From Chitinophaga filiformis (GTDB lineage Bacteria > Bacteroidota > Bacteroidia > Chitinophagales > Chitinophagaceae), in assembly GCF_023100805.1 (NCBI RefSeq), contig NZ_CP095855.1, forward strand, positions 6,799,001-6,863,000: a DNA stretch of 64,000 nt, given 5' to 3'. This document shows, piece by piece, positions 55,020 through 63,913 of this stretch. A program made the translations under genes and the position numbers. The first letter of the stretch is position 1; each line of letters begins with the position of its first letter. The notes under the pieces are model-generated. The model was not told the DNA's origin. It did no database searches and was given only the letters and a program-made list of their open reading frames with translations.

Positions 55020-55424
55020 TTATCTTTTCCAGTTCACCAGTGGTGGATGATAATGTTTCATCTCAGCGATATTACTATAAAATGGTTTAACAAGCTGAAA
55101 AAATCCTGCAAACTGCTCACTTTTACGGAACTTTTGCAGATGATCTTCTTCTGATGTCCAGTAGATGGTGACGATGTAATGATCCGGTTCATCACTCCCC
55201 TTGATAATGTTATACCCCTTACAATAAGGAGATGCCTCCAGCAAATTCCCTGCATCAAGATAAGCCTTCTCAAACGCAGCATGATCGGATGCAGAAATAT
55301 TGTACCTGATAATTTCAACGCTGTAGTCTTTGTTGTCTTCCATATTTTTTTTCTTAGTTTGTGCAAAGGATGGAGCCATTATAAACAGGCAACAAATGGC
55401 GATAAGATGGGATAGCATTTTCAT
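55020..55424 (-). CDS. Exported ABM (antibiotic biosynthesis monooxygenase)-like protein
   Basis: 134 residues from the ATG at 55424 (MKMLSHLIAICCLFIMAPSFAQ, a clean signal peptide); a longer frame starts at 55442. The mature part has a ferredoxin-like ABM fold: YSVEIIRYNISASDHAAFEKAYLDAGNLLEASPYCKGYNII, then YIVTIYWTSEEDHLQKFRKSEQFAGFF and MKHYHPPLV. The domain occurs in quinol monooxygenases and many unknown proteins. It is the first gene of the minus-strand pair with the globin, next to the HxlR gene. A role in quinone or reactive-species handling is an inference from these partners. Confidence 0.8.
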   Translation of the reverse strand: MKMLSHLIAICCLFIMAPSFAQTKKKNMEDNKDYSVEIIRYNISASDHAAFEKAYLDAGNLLEASPYCKGYNIIKGSDEPDHYIVTIYWTSEEDHLQKFRKSEQFAGFFQLVKPFYSNIAEMKHYHPPLVNWKR

Positions 55425-55462
55425 GGCCCCAAGTTGCCACATTTTAACGGATCCGGCAATAA

Positions 55463-55478
55463 CTTACCAAAAAGTAAG
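55463..55478. promoter_or_regulatory. Candidate HxlR operator
   Basis: CTTAC-CAAAAA-GTAAG is an inverted repeat with 5-bp arms and an A/T-rich spacer. It lies midway between the divergent ABM/globin operon and the HxlR gene. Known HxlR-family sites have a similar TTAC...GTAA layout. Confidence 0.5.
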
Positions 55479-55518
55479 CCCGGCAACAACAGTTTTTATC
55501 ATCTGAATTTATACGCCA

Positions 55519-55884
55519 ATGATCAAACTACATAACAAAACATACACCTGTCCTGTTGATGTAACGCTGAGCTTTATCGGCGGCAAATGGAAGATACTGA
55601 TCCTTTCCCATCTCAATATTTTCAGCGACAGAGGCTTCAGTGAGATAAGGGATAATTTACCGGGCATTTCAGAAAAGATGCTGGTACAGCAACTAAAGGA
55701 ACTGGAAAGAGATCAGCTTATCGAAAAGAAAGTACTTTCCCTGAAGCCTTACCGGGTGCAGTATAATATTACGCCAACGGGCAGGTCCTTATCGCCCTTA
55801 TTCGACTTCCTGAGCGAGTATGGTATTAATTACCTCAAACAGCATGGCATAGACTATATCAAAGATCAGCACCTGTATAAATAG
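55519..55884 (+). CDS. HxlR-family transcriptional regulator
   Basis: 121 residues forming a winged helix-turn-helix dimer. The family signature is YTCPVDVTLSFIGGKWKILILSHL, with Cys11 near the N-terminus, followed by RGFSEIRDNLPGISEKMLVQQLKELERDQLIEKK and a YNITPTGRSLSPLFDFL tail. Homologues such as YodB and HypR use the equivalent cysteine to sense diamide, quinones or hypochlorite. The palindrome in the divergent intergenic region is its likely site. Its target is probably the ABM/globin operon and itself. Sensing chemistry is inferred from Cys11 only. Confidence 0.92.
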   Translation: MIKLHNKTYTCPVDVTLSFIGGKWKILILSHLNIFSDRGFSEIRDNLPGISEKMLVQQLKELERDQLIEKKVLSLKPYRVQYNITPTGRSLSPLFDFLSEYGINYLKQHGIDYIKDQHLYK

Positions 55885-55962
55885 GCCATCCCGAAGGATA
55901 ACAGTAACTTAACATACCGCCATATCGATTTTTACAAACTTGCTGGTTTATAACTGGAAACT

Positions 55963-58398
55963 ATGAGGACTATTGTTGCTTTTTTAATTGCGTTGTTGGA
56001 CGTCACACTCACCTTTGCGCAAACAGCGGCTCAACTGGAAGCCAGCGCTGTTCATCTTCCCAATGGCTGGACGCTGACACCTGTAGGTGAACATTTACAA
56101 CTGGGAGATCTTCCCCTGAACATTGCCGTGTCATCTTCAAAGAAATACATGGCGGTTACCAACAACGGGCAAAGCGTTCAGAGCATACAGCTCATTGACG
56201 TAAAGTCACAGCAGGTAACAGATGCAGTAGTGATCCCGAAAAGCTGGTTCGGATTAAAGTTCAGCCTCGATGGCAACAACCTGTATGCTTCCGGCGGAAA
56301 TGATAACCGCATTCTGCAATACGCTGTGCAGATGGGCAAGCTATTGCTAAAGGATAGTATTATCCTTGGGCCCAAATGGCCTGAAAAGATCTCTCCCTCC
56401 GGTATTGAGATAGATGACAGCCGGAAACTGATGTATGTGCTGACGAAGGAAAACAATTCCCTGTATGTGATAGATCTTGCTACAAAGCACATTGTAAAAC
56501 AATTGCCGCTGGGTGGAGAAGGATATAACTGCTTATTGTCCCGCGATAAAAAACTGCTGTATATCACCTGCTGGGGATGTGATAAAGTGCTGGTGTTCGA
56601 TACCAGGCTGCATGCCTTCAGCGGGGAGATCAAAGTGGGCGACAATCCCAATGATCTGTGCCTGTCGAAGAATGGTAAATATCTCTTTGTTGCCAATGCC
56701 AACGACAATTCCGTATCAGTGATAGACCTCGCCAAAAATGCGGTCATAGAAACGCTGAATACAGCGCTCTATCCTGACGCCCCTAATGGTTCCACCACCA
56801 ATGCCCTGGCGCTGAGCGAGAACGGCAAAACGATCTATATCGCCAATGCGGACAACAACTGCCTGTCTGTATTCGACGTCAGTACACCAGGCGCCAGCAA
56901 GAGCAAAGGCTTCATTCCGGTAGGATGGTACCCGACCAACGTAAAAGTGATCGGCAGGAAGATATATGTAGCCAATGGCAAGGGCTTTTCGTCTATGGCG
57001 AATCCATTCGGCCCTAATCCCTTGCGGAAAAAGGAGGATGTAGCGTACCAGGCAGGAGACAGTAACCGGCCGAAGGAAGTACAGTATATCGCAGGACTGT
57101 TCAAAGGCACGATGAGCATCATCCAGGAACCAACAGATCAGCAACTGACCATCTATTCACAACAGGTCTACAAAAACACACCATATACCAAAGAGAAAGA
57201 AAAGGTTACAGCCGGCGAAGCGGGCAATCCTATTCCCATGAAAACCGGCGCGTCCTCCCCTATCAAATATGTGTTCTATGTCATTAAGGAAAACCGCACT
57301 TACGACCAGGTGCTGGGCGATATGAAAGAAGGCAATGGCGATTCCAGCCTCGTACTTTTCGGGGAGCGGATCACGCCTAATCAGCATAGGCTGGCCAGGG
57401 AATTTGTATTGCTGGACAATTTCTATGTAGATGCGGAAGTAAGCGCAGATGGTCATAACTGGAGTATGGCGGGGTATGCTACCGATTACCTGGAGAAAAC
57501 ATGGCCTACCAGCTATGGCGGCCGTGGCGGCACTTACGACTCAGAAGGCAACCGGGCTATCGCCAATGCGCCTAAGGGGTTCATCTGGGACCATTGTAAA
57601 CGTGCAGGTATCAGCTACCGTACATATGGAGAATTTGCAGATAATTCCAAACCTAATATCCCGGTGCTGAAAGATCATTACTGTCCGTACTATACCGGCT
57701 GGGACATGAACACTTATGATACCACCCGTTTCTACCAGTGGAAAAGGGAATTTGATTCCCTGCTGTCCATCGGCCAGGTACCGCGTTTTAACACCGTTCG
57801 CATGGGCAACGACCATACCGAGGGACTGCGTAAAGGCAAGCTGTCGCCGCTGGCGCATGTAGCCGATAATGACCTGGCGGTAGGCCTGTTCATAGAACAC
57901 CTCAGTAAAAGCTCTATCTGGCAGGAAAGCGCGGTCTTCATCATAGAAGACGATGCACAGAATGGCGCGGACCATGTAGATGCCCACCGCAGCACTGCCT
58001 ATGTAGCAGGCGGTTTTGTGAAACAGGGATATGTGGATCACACGATGTATTCCACCACCTCCATGCTCCGCACAATGGAACTGATACTCGGTATCCCTCC
58101 CATGAGCCAGTACGACGCTGCTGCCACTCCTATGTGGAATTGTTTCTCAGCAGATGCCCGTCATGCACCTTTCCGGTCGGTAGCCGCACAGGTAGACCTC
58201 CGGGAAAAGAATGTGGCGGTAAATGAATGGCAGCGCCGTTCCGAACATTTTGATCTTACTAAGGAAGATAATGTGCCCGACCTGGAGTTCAACACCGTAT
58301 TGTGGAGCGGACTGAAAGGCACGCCTTTTCCTGCTCCAAAACGGGCTGCTTTTGTGAACCTGGTGAAGAAAGAAGGCGAAGATGAGGATGATGATTGA
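55963..58398 (+). CDS. YncE-like propeller fused to a phosphoesterase (AcpA/PLC-type)
   Basis: 811 residues. A signal peptide (1-19, ending TFAQ) is followed by a seven-bladed YncE-like propeller (about 40-330, with repeats such as NGKYLFVANANDNSVSVIDLAKN and SENGKTIYIANADNNCLSVFD), then a phosphoesterase domain from about 430. The nucleophile position is Thr446 in VIKENRTYDQVLGD. Later metal-site blocks include SADGHNWSMAGYATDY, GNDHTEGL and IIEDDAQNGADHVDAHRS. The family hydrolyses phosphate mono- or diesters, perhaps phospholipids, in the periplasm. The C-terminus is acidic (KKEGEDEDDD). It is a single gene with a terminator 43 bases later. Confidence 0.88.
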   Translation: MRTIVAFLIALLDVTLTFAQTAAQLEASAVHLPNGWTLTPVGEHLQLGDLPLNIAVSSSKKYMAVTNNGQSVQSIQLIDVKSQQVTDAVVIPKSWFGLKFSLDGNNLYASGGNDNRILQYAVQMGKLLLKDSIILGPKWPEKISPSGIEIDDSRKLMYVLTKENNSLYVIDLATKHIVKQLPLGGEGYNCLLSRDKKLLYITCWGCDKVLVFDTRLHAFSGEIKVGDNPNDLCLSKNGKYLFVANANDNSVSVIDLAKNAVIETLNTALYPDAPNGSTTNALALSENGKTIYIANADNNCLSVFDVSTPGASKSKGFIPVGWYPTNVKVIGRKIYVANGKGFSSMANPFGPNPLRKKEDVAYQAGDSNRPKEVQYIAGLFKGTMSIIQEPTDQQLTIYSQQVYKNTPYTKEKEKVTAGEAGNPIPMKTGASSPIKYVFYVIKENRTYDQVLGDMKEGNGDSSLVLFGERITPNQHRLAREFVLLDNFYVDAEVSADGHNWSMAGYATDYLEKTWPTSYGGRGGTYDSEGNRAIANAPKGFIWDHCKRAGISYRTYGEFADNSKPNIPVLKDHYCPYYTGWDMNTYDTTRFYQWKREFDSLLSIGQVPRFNTVRMGNDHTEGLRKGKLSPLAHVADNDLAVGLFIEHLSKSSIWQESAVFIIEDDAQNGADHVDAHRSTAYVAGGFVKQGYVDHTMYSTTSMLRTMELILGIPPMSQYDAAATPMWNCFSADARHAPFRSVAAQVDLREKNVAVNEWQRRSEHFDLTKEDNVPDLEFNTVLWSGLKGTPFPAPKRAAFVNLVKKEGEDEDDD

Positions 58399-58826
58399 TC
58401 CCTGAAAAGCAACTATCTAATTAAATAGTAACCTGACCCCTGATAAGAGCATCTTATACCGTAAAAATACCCGGCGGACTAGGATGCTCTTATCAATTTT
58501 TTTTACTTAATTTATATTGTCATTTCAACACTCTTTATCCGGTTTAACCTGTAAAGACAACAATGACCCGGCAAGGAAGATAACCCACGAGAGAAAGCGA
58601 AGCCCAATATATTCTGTATATAAACAATCCACCGGATATTGATTACCAGTTATTTTATTATCGTTCATCAACCAAAGAAAACACTGTTATGACCTGAACA
58701 TTGCTACACAACTAATTCCATGTTATGCAGGAAAAGCCCTATTGGTACATTTCCTGACCTGAAAACACATTCCGGGTACAACCCAGGGCACCGGCATGTA
58801 TTCTTCCATCGTTTAATGAAAAACAT
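58399..58826. promoter_or_regulatory. Region between the phosphoesterase gene and susC4
   Basis: 428 bases. After the terminator (58441-58505) it is AT-rich with no gene, no clear -7 box and no LacI-type site. Two ACATT elements 20 bp apart (58747, 58767) are too weak to call. Confidence 0.5.
58441..58505 (+). terminator. Rho-independent terminator of the phosphoesterase gene
   Basis: TGATAAGAGCATC (58441-58453) and GATGCTCTTATCA (58483-58495) form a perfect 13-bp stem with a 29-base loop, followed by a run of eight T. Confidence 0.8.
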
Positions 58827-61800
58827 ATGAAACCAAACAAATGGGGCGCCCCTCTGTGCAAGGGACTGTGCCCACTCCTGTTGCTTATATTACTGATCAG
58901 CAGCCGGGCAACGGCGCATGCATGGTATGCAGCGGGTTCCCGTTCCACGCAGCAGGCGGCTGTCCTGAAAGGTATTGTCAGGAACACCAAAGGAGAATTC
59001 CTTGCCGGTGTTACGATCAAAATTAAAGGCGGTACCAGCGGTACGGTATCCAAAGAAGACGGTACCTTTCAACTGCCGGTGCCGGAACCCGATAAAGCCA
59101 TCCTGGAGATCAGCTACATGGGCTACCAGTCGCAGGAAATTGCCCTCGGCGGCCGCCACACGCTGGAGATCACGCTGACCGAAAGCGCCGCCGGACTGAA
59201 TGAAGTACTGGTGATCGGCTATGGTACACAGAAAAAAGTGTCTTCTACTGCGGCCATATCATCAGTAGGTGGCAAAGAGCTGGCTAAATCGACAGTGCCC
59301 AATATTTCCAATTCATTGGCAGGAAGAGTGGCCGGCGTGAGTATGCGCCCGAATGGCGGCAGGCCGGGAGCGGATAATCCTGATATTCATATACGCGGTA
59401 TCGCTACTACGGGCAACAACGGAGCGCTCATCGTGGTAGATGGTATCATCCGCAATAACATCAATGAAATACCCGCCAGCTCCATTGCTTCCGTAACAGT
59501 GCTGAAAGACGCTGCTGCCGTAGCGCCTTATGGCCTGGGCGGCGCCAACGGGGTACTGCTCATCACGACAAAAAAGGGTGTAAACGGCCCGCCCCAGTTA
59601 TCGCTCAACGCGTATTACGGCGTACAGACACCCACTTATTATCCTGAGATGCTGAATGCACAGGATTATATGCGCCTGCACAACGAAGCCTACCTGAATG
59701 AGAATCCGACAGGTACGCAATTGCCATACGCCCAGACGCTCATCGATCAGTACGGGGAGCTGAATGCGAAAGATCCCGACAAATATCCTATCAGCAATAC
59801 CAAAGATCTTGTACGCATGCATGCGCCCATGCAGAATTACACCCTGCAAATGAGTGGCGGCTCCCCTTACATGAAATATTTTGTGTCACTGGGCTACCTG
59901 AACCAGGCAGGGATGTTCGACCCGGTGAAATATCAACGCTATGACTATGCAGTCAACCTGGATGTACAGGCTACAAAAACCACTACTGTCAACATATCGC
60001 TGCTGGGCGCCGTCCAGCAGACGCGTACAGTGGATGCTGCCACCACGGTCAACATACTGTTCCGCAGTGGCTACAAATTCATTCCCATCGCCAACCTGCG
60101 TTACAGCAATGGCCTCTGGGGTGAATTTGCAGGTAACTCTCCCATCGGCATCCTGAAAGCGGGGTACCAGCGGGACAATAAGAGCACGATGCTGTCCACC
60201 ATTGCGGTAAACCAGGAACTCCCCTTTATACCCGGATTGAGTATCAAGGGTAGCTTCAGTTTTGACCCTATGCAGACTACCCGCAAAGGCTGGCATACAC
60301 CGTTCTACTTCTACTCACAGAACCTTTCTACAACGCCCTATACTTATACCAGGCAGGTATCCACTTCCGAAGGTAACGCGGCCTCCTATACCTGGCTGAA
60401 CCAGGAATATGCACAGCAGCGCACCTACACTTACCAGGGATACCTGAATTACAAGCGCACATTCGGTAAACATGACATCACCGGCCTGGTGGTGGCAGAA
60501 GCGCGCGACAGCGATTCGAGCGCCTTTTCTGCCCGCAGGAACAATTTCGGAGTAAACATCGACGAGCTCAGTATGGGTAGCTCTAACAAGAATGATTTTG
60601 ATAACAGCGGCTCCTCTTCCACCGGTAGCCAGATCGGTTTCGTATACCGCGTAGGTTATAGTTATGCCAATAAATACCTGGTAGAAGCATCCGGCCGTTA
60701 CGATGGCCACTACTATTTTGCTCCTGGCAAGCGCTGGGGATATTTCCCTGCCGTATCTCTCGGTTGGGTGATGACCGGCGAAAGTTTCATGCAGCGGCTG
60801 CCCTTTATCAATTATCTGAAATTAAGAGGATCCTGGGGTAAATCGGGTAACCTGGCAGGTACTTCCTTCCAGTACCTGCAGGGATACTCCCTGTACGGCA
60901 ATGCCTATGCCTGGGGCAATGGCTCCATGGTGCAGGGCTCCTTCGTTCCCCGCGAAGCCAACAGGAACATCACCTGGGAGATCTCTACCAAAACAGATGT
61001 AGGCTTTGAAGCCTCGCTTTGGAATGGATTACTGGACCTGGAAGTGGATTACTTCCGTGAGAGAAGGACCGGTATGCTGCTGCCTCCTGCTGTAACAATA
61101 CCGATCGAATACGGCCTCAGTCTTTCTGACGAGAACGAGGGCATCATGCAAAACCATGGTATAGAGATCACCGCCGGTACAACACATCAATTTGCCAACG
61201 GCCTTCGCCTGGGCATCAGCGGTAACTTCAGCTATGCACGTAACAAGATGCTGCAGATATTTGAGACATCTGCTACACGCAACAACCCCAACAGGAGCCG
61301 TACAGGCAGGGCACTGGGCACACCATTCGGCTATCATGCGCTTGGGCTGTTCACTACTGCTGACGATAAAAACAACGATGGTGTTATCAATCCTGCAGAT
61401 GGCTATAATGTTATACAGTTCGGTAACCTGCATCCGGGCGATATTAAGTATGCTGACCTCAGTGGCCCGGATGGGAAACCGGACGGAAAGATCGATGCCA
61501 ATGATGAAACACATATCGGCAATCCCACCTATCCCCTGATCACCTATGGTTTCACGCCGACGGCGTCCTGGAAAGGACTGGAGCTCAGCTTATTCTTCCA
61601 GGGCTCTGCCATGTCCAGCTTTAACATAGCGGGTTTCCAGACCATCCCTTTCAACAACAACAACAGTAACTCAGCGTACGAATATTACAACAACCGCTGG
61701 ACGCCCAATCACCAGGACGCAAAATATCCGAGGGCTAACCAGTCGCCTTACGCCAACAATACACAGACCTCCGATTTCTGGATGGCCAGTACTTCCTTAC

Positions 61801-62012
61801 TCCGCCTGAAAACAGCAGTGCTGGGCTATACCTTGCCCGGGCAGCTGACGCAGCGCTGGAAGATGCAGGCAGTACGGGTGTATGTATCAGGACAGAATGT
61901 GTTCACCATCAGCAAGCTGAATTTTATGGACCCTGAAGTAGGCTATACTGACGGCGAGGTGGCTTATCCTAATCAGAAGGTATATGTAGCCGGACTGAAT
62001 GTAACTTTTTAG
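58827..62012 (+). CDS. SusC/RagA TonB-dependent importer (susC4)
   Basis: 1061 residues. A signal region ends near ATAHA, followed by the carboxypeptidase-regulatory-like domain (LKGIVRNTKGEFLAGVTIKI), the TonB-box region (VLVIGYGTQKKVSSTAAI), the plug (IHIRGIATTGNNGALIVVDG) and a barrel ending QKVYVAGLNVTF. The normally strict KDAS-AIYGSRxANGV box reads KDAAAVAPYGLGGANGV, a marked change seen only in this one of the four copies. There is no STN domain. susD4 follows after 22 bases. No enzyme or regulator for this pair lies in the window, and its substrate may be clearer from genes past 64 kb. Confidence 0.94.
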   Translation: MKPNKWGAPLCKGLCPLLLLILLISSRATAHAWYAAGSRSTQQAAVLKGIVRNTKGEFLAGVTIKIKGGTSGTVSKEDGTFQLPVPEPDKAILEISYMGYQSQEIALGGRHTLEITLTESAAGLNEVLVIGYGTQKKVSSTAAISSVGGKELAKSTVPNISNSLAGRVAGVSMRPNGGRPGADNPDIHIRGIATTGNNGALIVVDGIIRNNINEIPASSIASVTVLKDAAAVAPYGLGGANGVLLITTKKGVNGPPQLSLNAYYGVQTPTYYPEMLNAQDYMRLHNEAYLNENPTGTQLPYAQTLIDQYGELNAKDPDKYPISNTKDLVRMHAPMQNYTLQMSGGSPYMKYFVSLGYLNQAGMFDPVKYQRYDYAVNLDVQATKTTTVNISLLGAVQQTRTVDAATTVNILFRSGYKFIPIANLRYSNGLWGEFAGNSPIGILKAGYQRDNKSTMLSTIAVNQELPFIPGLSIKGSFSFDPMQTTRKGWHTPFYFYSQNLSTTPYTYTRQVSTSEGNAASYTWLNQEYAQQRTYTYQGYLNYKRTFGKHDITGLVVAEARDSDSSAFSARRNNFGVNIDELSMGSSNKNDFDNSGSSSTGSQIGFVYRVGYSYANKYLVEASGRYDGHYYFAPGKRWGYFPAVSLGWVMTGESFMQRLPFINYLKLRGSWGKSGNLAGTSFQYLQGYSLYGNAYAWGNGSMVQGSFVPREANRNITWEISTKTDVGFEASLWNGLLDLEVDYFRERRTGMLLPPAVTIPIEYGLSLSDENEGIMQNHGIEITAGTTHQFANGLRLGISGNFSYARNKMLQIFETSATRNNPNRSRTGRALGTPFGYHALGLFTTADDKNNDGVINPADGYNVIQFGNLHPGDIKYADLSGPDGKPDGKIDANDETHIGNPTYPLITYGFTPTASWKGLELSLFFQGSAMSSFNIAGFQTIPFNNNNSNSAYEYYNNRWTPNHQDAKYPRANQSPYANNTQTSDFWMASTSLLRLKTAVLGYTLPGQLTQRWKMQAVRVYVSGQNVFTISKLNFMDPEVGYTDGEVAYPNQKVYVAGLNVTF

Positions 62013-62034
62013 ATCACGTTTAACAGGATTTACT

Positions 62035-63816
62035 ATGAAACGTATAACATATTGCATACTGCTCATCATATTGCTGCCGTTCCTCTCCTGTACCAAAGAC
62101 TTCCTGGAGAATACGGACAAAACAAAACTGACGGATGACATCCAGTGGTCGTCGGAAGGAAATGCCGACATCTTTCTCAACGACGTTTATGGCGCCTTGC
62201 CCAATTACTGGAATCAGCCGGAGAACCTGGACAATTTTACTGATGATAATGATGCCGGTTTTTACTACACCTCCTACAACTGGAAGCAGGGCATCGTATC
62301 GCCTGCCGGCACAGACTATACAGTATGGGGCGGCATTACCGGATCCGGAGATCTCACTAACTGGCCCGCTATTTTCACAGCGGTGAGGAAATGCAATACA
62401 TTTATTGCGAAGGTGAATACCTATGCGGCTAATTTTTCCGAAACATGGCGGAAGAAACGCCTGGACGAAGCGCGTTTCCTGCGGGCTTTCTTTTATAGTG
62501 AACTCTGGATGCACCTGGGTGGGCTTCCCATTATTACCAGTGTACCTGACCGCAGCAATGGCGATAGCAGCCAGCTTTATTATCCCCGCAGCACATTTGC
62601 TGAAACGGTAGACTTCATTGTCAGCGATCTCGATACGGTGGTGCGCAATGGCAATCTGTCCACCAAATACAACCACGGAGACGCAGATGCCGGCCGTGCC
62701 ACCTTAGGCGCTGCATTGGCCTTAAAAGGATGGGTACAGCTATATGCTGCCAGTCCTGCCTTCAATGCTGCCCAACCCGCGGCCGGGGCCGATCCGCATC
62801 ACGTAGCAGGCTATGGTCAGTTTGATGCCGGCAGGTGGGCTGCTGCTGCAGCTACGCTCAAACAATTCATCGATCAATATGGTAACGGGCATCCTTATGG
62901 ATTGTTTCCCGACCTTTCCGCATTGTGGTATGAAGCCAATGAATACAACAGTGAAGTACTGTGGGACCGCCAGGTAGTGGCTGTTACCATGGGATCATCC
63001 TTTGAACAATATGGTGGTCCTGTATGGATCAATGGCGCTTATTATACCTGGGGCAATTACAATCCCACACAGGAGCTGGTAGACCAGTTCAGGATGGCCA
63101 ATGGCAAGCGTATTGAAGATCCCACATCAGGTTACGATCCTCAAAATCCTTATGTAGGAAGAGAACCCAGGTTCTACCAGTGGATCGTGTATGATGGCGC
63201 ACCTTATAAAATGACCTGGATGGATAAACAGGATACGATCTATACCCGTATCGACAAGGTACGTCCGTCGAAGAACCAGATAGACTTTGGAACAGATGAT
63301 GTGAGCAATACCGGTTATTATTTCAAGAAAAGGCTAAACCCATTGGTAAGACCTGGTGGAGGCACTATCAGCGGCGCGAACTTCATTTACTACCGTTATA
63401 CGGAGATGCTGCTGGGATATGCGGAAGCGCAGAACGAAGCCGTAGGACCAGATGCCAGTGTATATGATGCCGTTAACCAGGTACGTATAAGAGGCGGTCT
63501 TCCGGCCTTGCCTGCATCACTCAGCCAGGACGAGATGCGTACCGCCATTCAGCAGGAAAGACGGGTGGAATTATGTTTTGAGAACAAACGCTTCTATGAC
63601 CTCATCCGCTGGAAAATGGCAGAACAAGTGCTGATCCATGACCGGCATGGCATGAAGATCTCGAACACCGTTCCGGAAAACAACAGCGGTGTATGGAAGT
63701 ATGAAGCAGTGCCGCTGAATCATCCGCATGTATTCGTTCCGAAGATGTATCTCAATCCGATTCCCCAGGATGTGATAGACCGTAATCCACGGGTTACACA
63801 GAACCCGGGATATTAG
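62035..63816 (+). CDS. SusD/RagB glycan-binding lipoprotein (susD4)
   Basis: 593 residues with lipobox LPFLSC and the opening TKDFLENTDKTKLTDDIQWS. The family helix is KKRLDEARFLRAFFYSELWMHLGGLPIIT. The C-terminal blocks are YYRYTEMLLGYAEAQNEAVGP, QERRVELCFENKRFYDLIRWKMAEQ and the ending NPIPQDVIDRNPRVTQNPGY, which is the usual SusD tail. It forms the surface lid for SusC4. A strong terminator just after it ends the operon. Confidence 0.94.
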   Translation: MKRITYCILLIILLPFLSCTKDFLENTDKTKLTDDIQWSSEGNADIFLNDVYGALPNYWNQPENLDNFTDDNDAGFYYTSYNWKQGIVSPAGTDYTVWGGITGSGDLTNWPAIFTAVRKCNTFIAKVNTYAANFSETWRKKRLDEARFLRAFFYSELWMHLGGLPIITSVPDRSNGDSSQLYYPRSTFAETVDFIVSDLDTVVRNGNLSTKYNHGDADAGRATLGAALALKGWVQLYAASPAFNAAQPAAGADPHHVAGYGQFDAGRWAAAAATLKQFIDQYGNGHPYGLFPDLSALWYEANEYNSEVLWDRQVVAVTMGSSFEQYGGPVWINGAYYTWGNYNPTQELVDQFRMANGKRIEDPTSGYDPQNPYVGREPRFYQWIVYDGAPYKMTWMDKQDTIYTRIDKVRPSKNQIDFGTDDVSNTGYYFKKRLNPLVRPGGGTISGANFIYYRYTEMLLGYAEAQNEAVGPDASVYDAVNQVRIRGGLPALPASLSQDEMRTAIQQERRVELCFENKRFYDLIRWKMAEQVLIHDRHGMKISNTVPENNSGVWKYEAVPLNHPHVFVPKMYLNPIPQDVIDRNPRVTQNPGY

Positions 63817-63819
63817 CAT

Positions 63820-63861
63820 AAAAAAGGGCGTGTCATTGCTTATCTGACACGCCCTTTTTTT
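63820..63861 (+). terminator. Terminator after susD4
   Basis: AAAAAAGGGCGTGTCA (63820-63835) and TGACACGCCCTTTTTT (63845-63860) form a perfect 16-bp stem with a 9-base loop and a T run. It is A-rich on the other side and so probably serves both convergent genes. Confidence 0.85.
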
Positions 63862-63913
63862 CAGTTATATGAACGGGATCATTGTTTGAATACCAGCAGG
63901 CTGGTGTATTATC

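Noticed and set aside
58747..58771. Two ACATT elements 20 bp apart before susC4 as AraC-type half-sites
   Set aside because: There are only two short matches, the period is not the 21 bp seen before susC3, and no regulator gene is adjacent.
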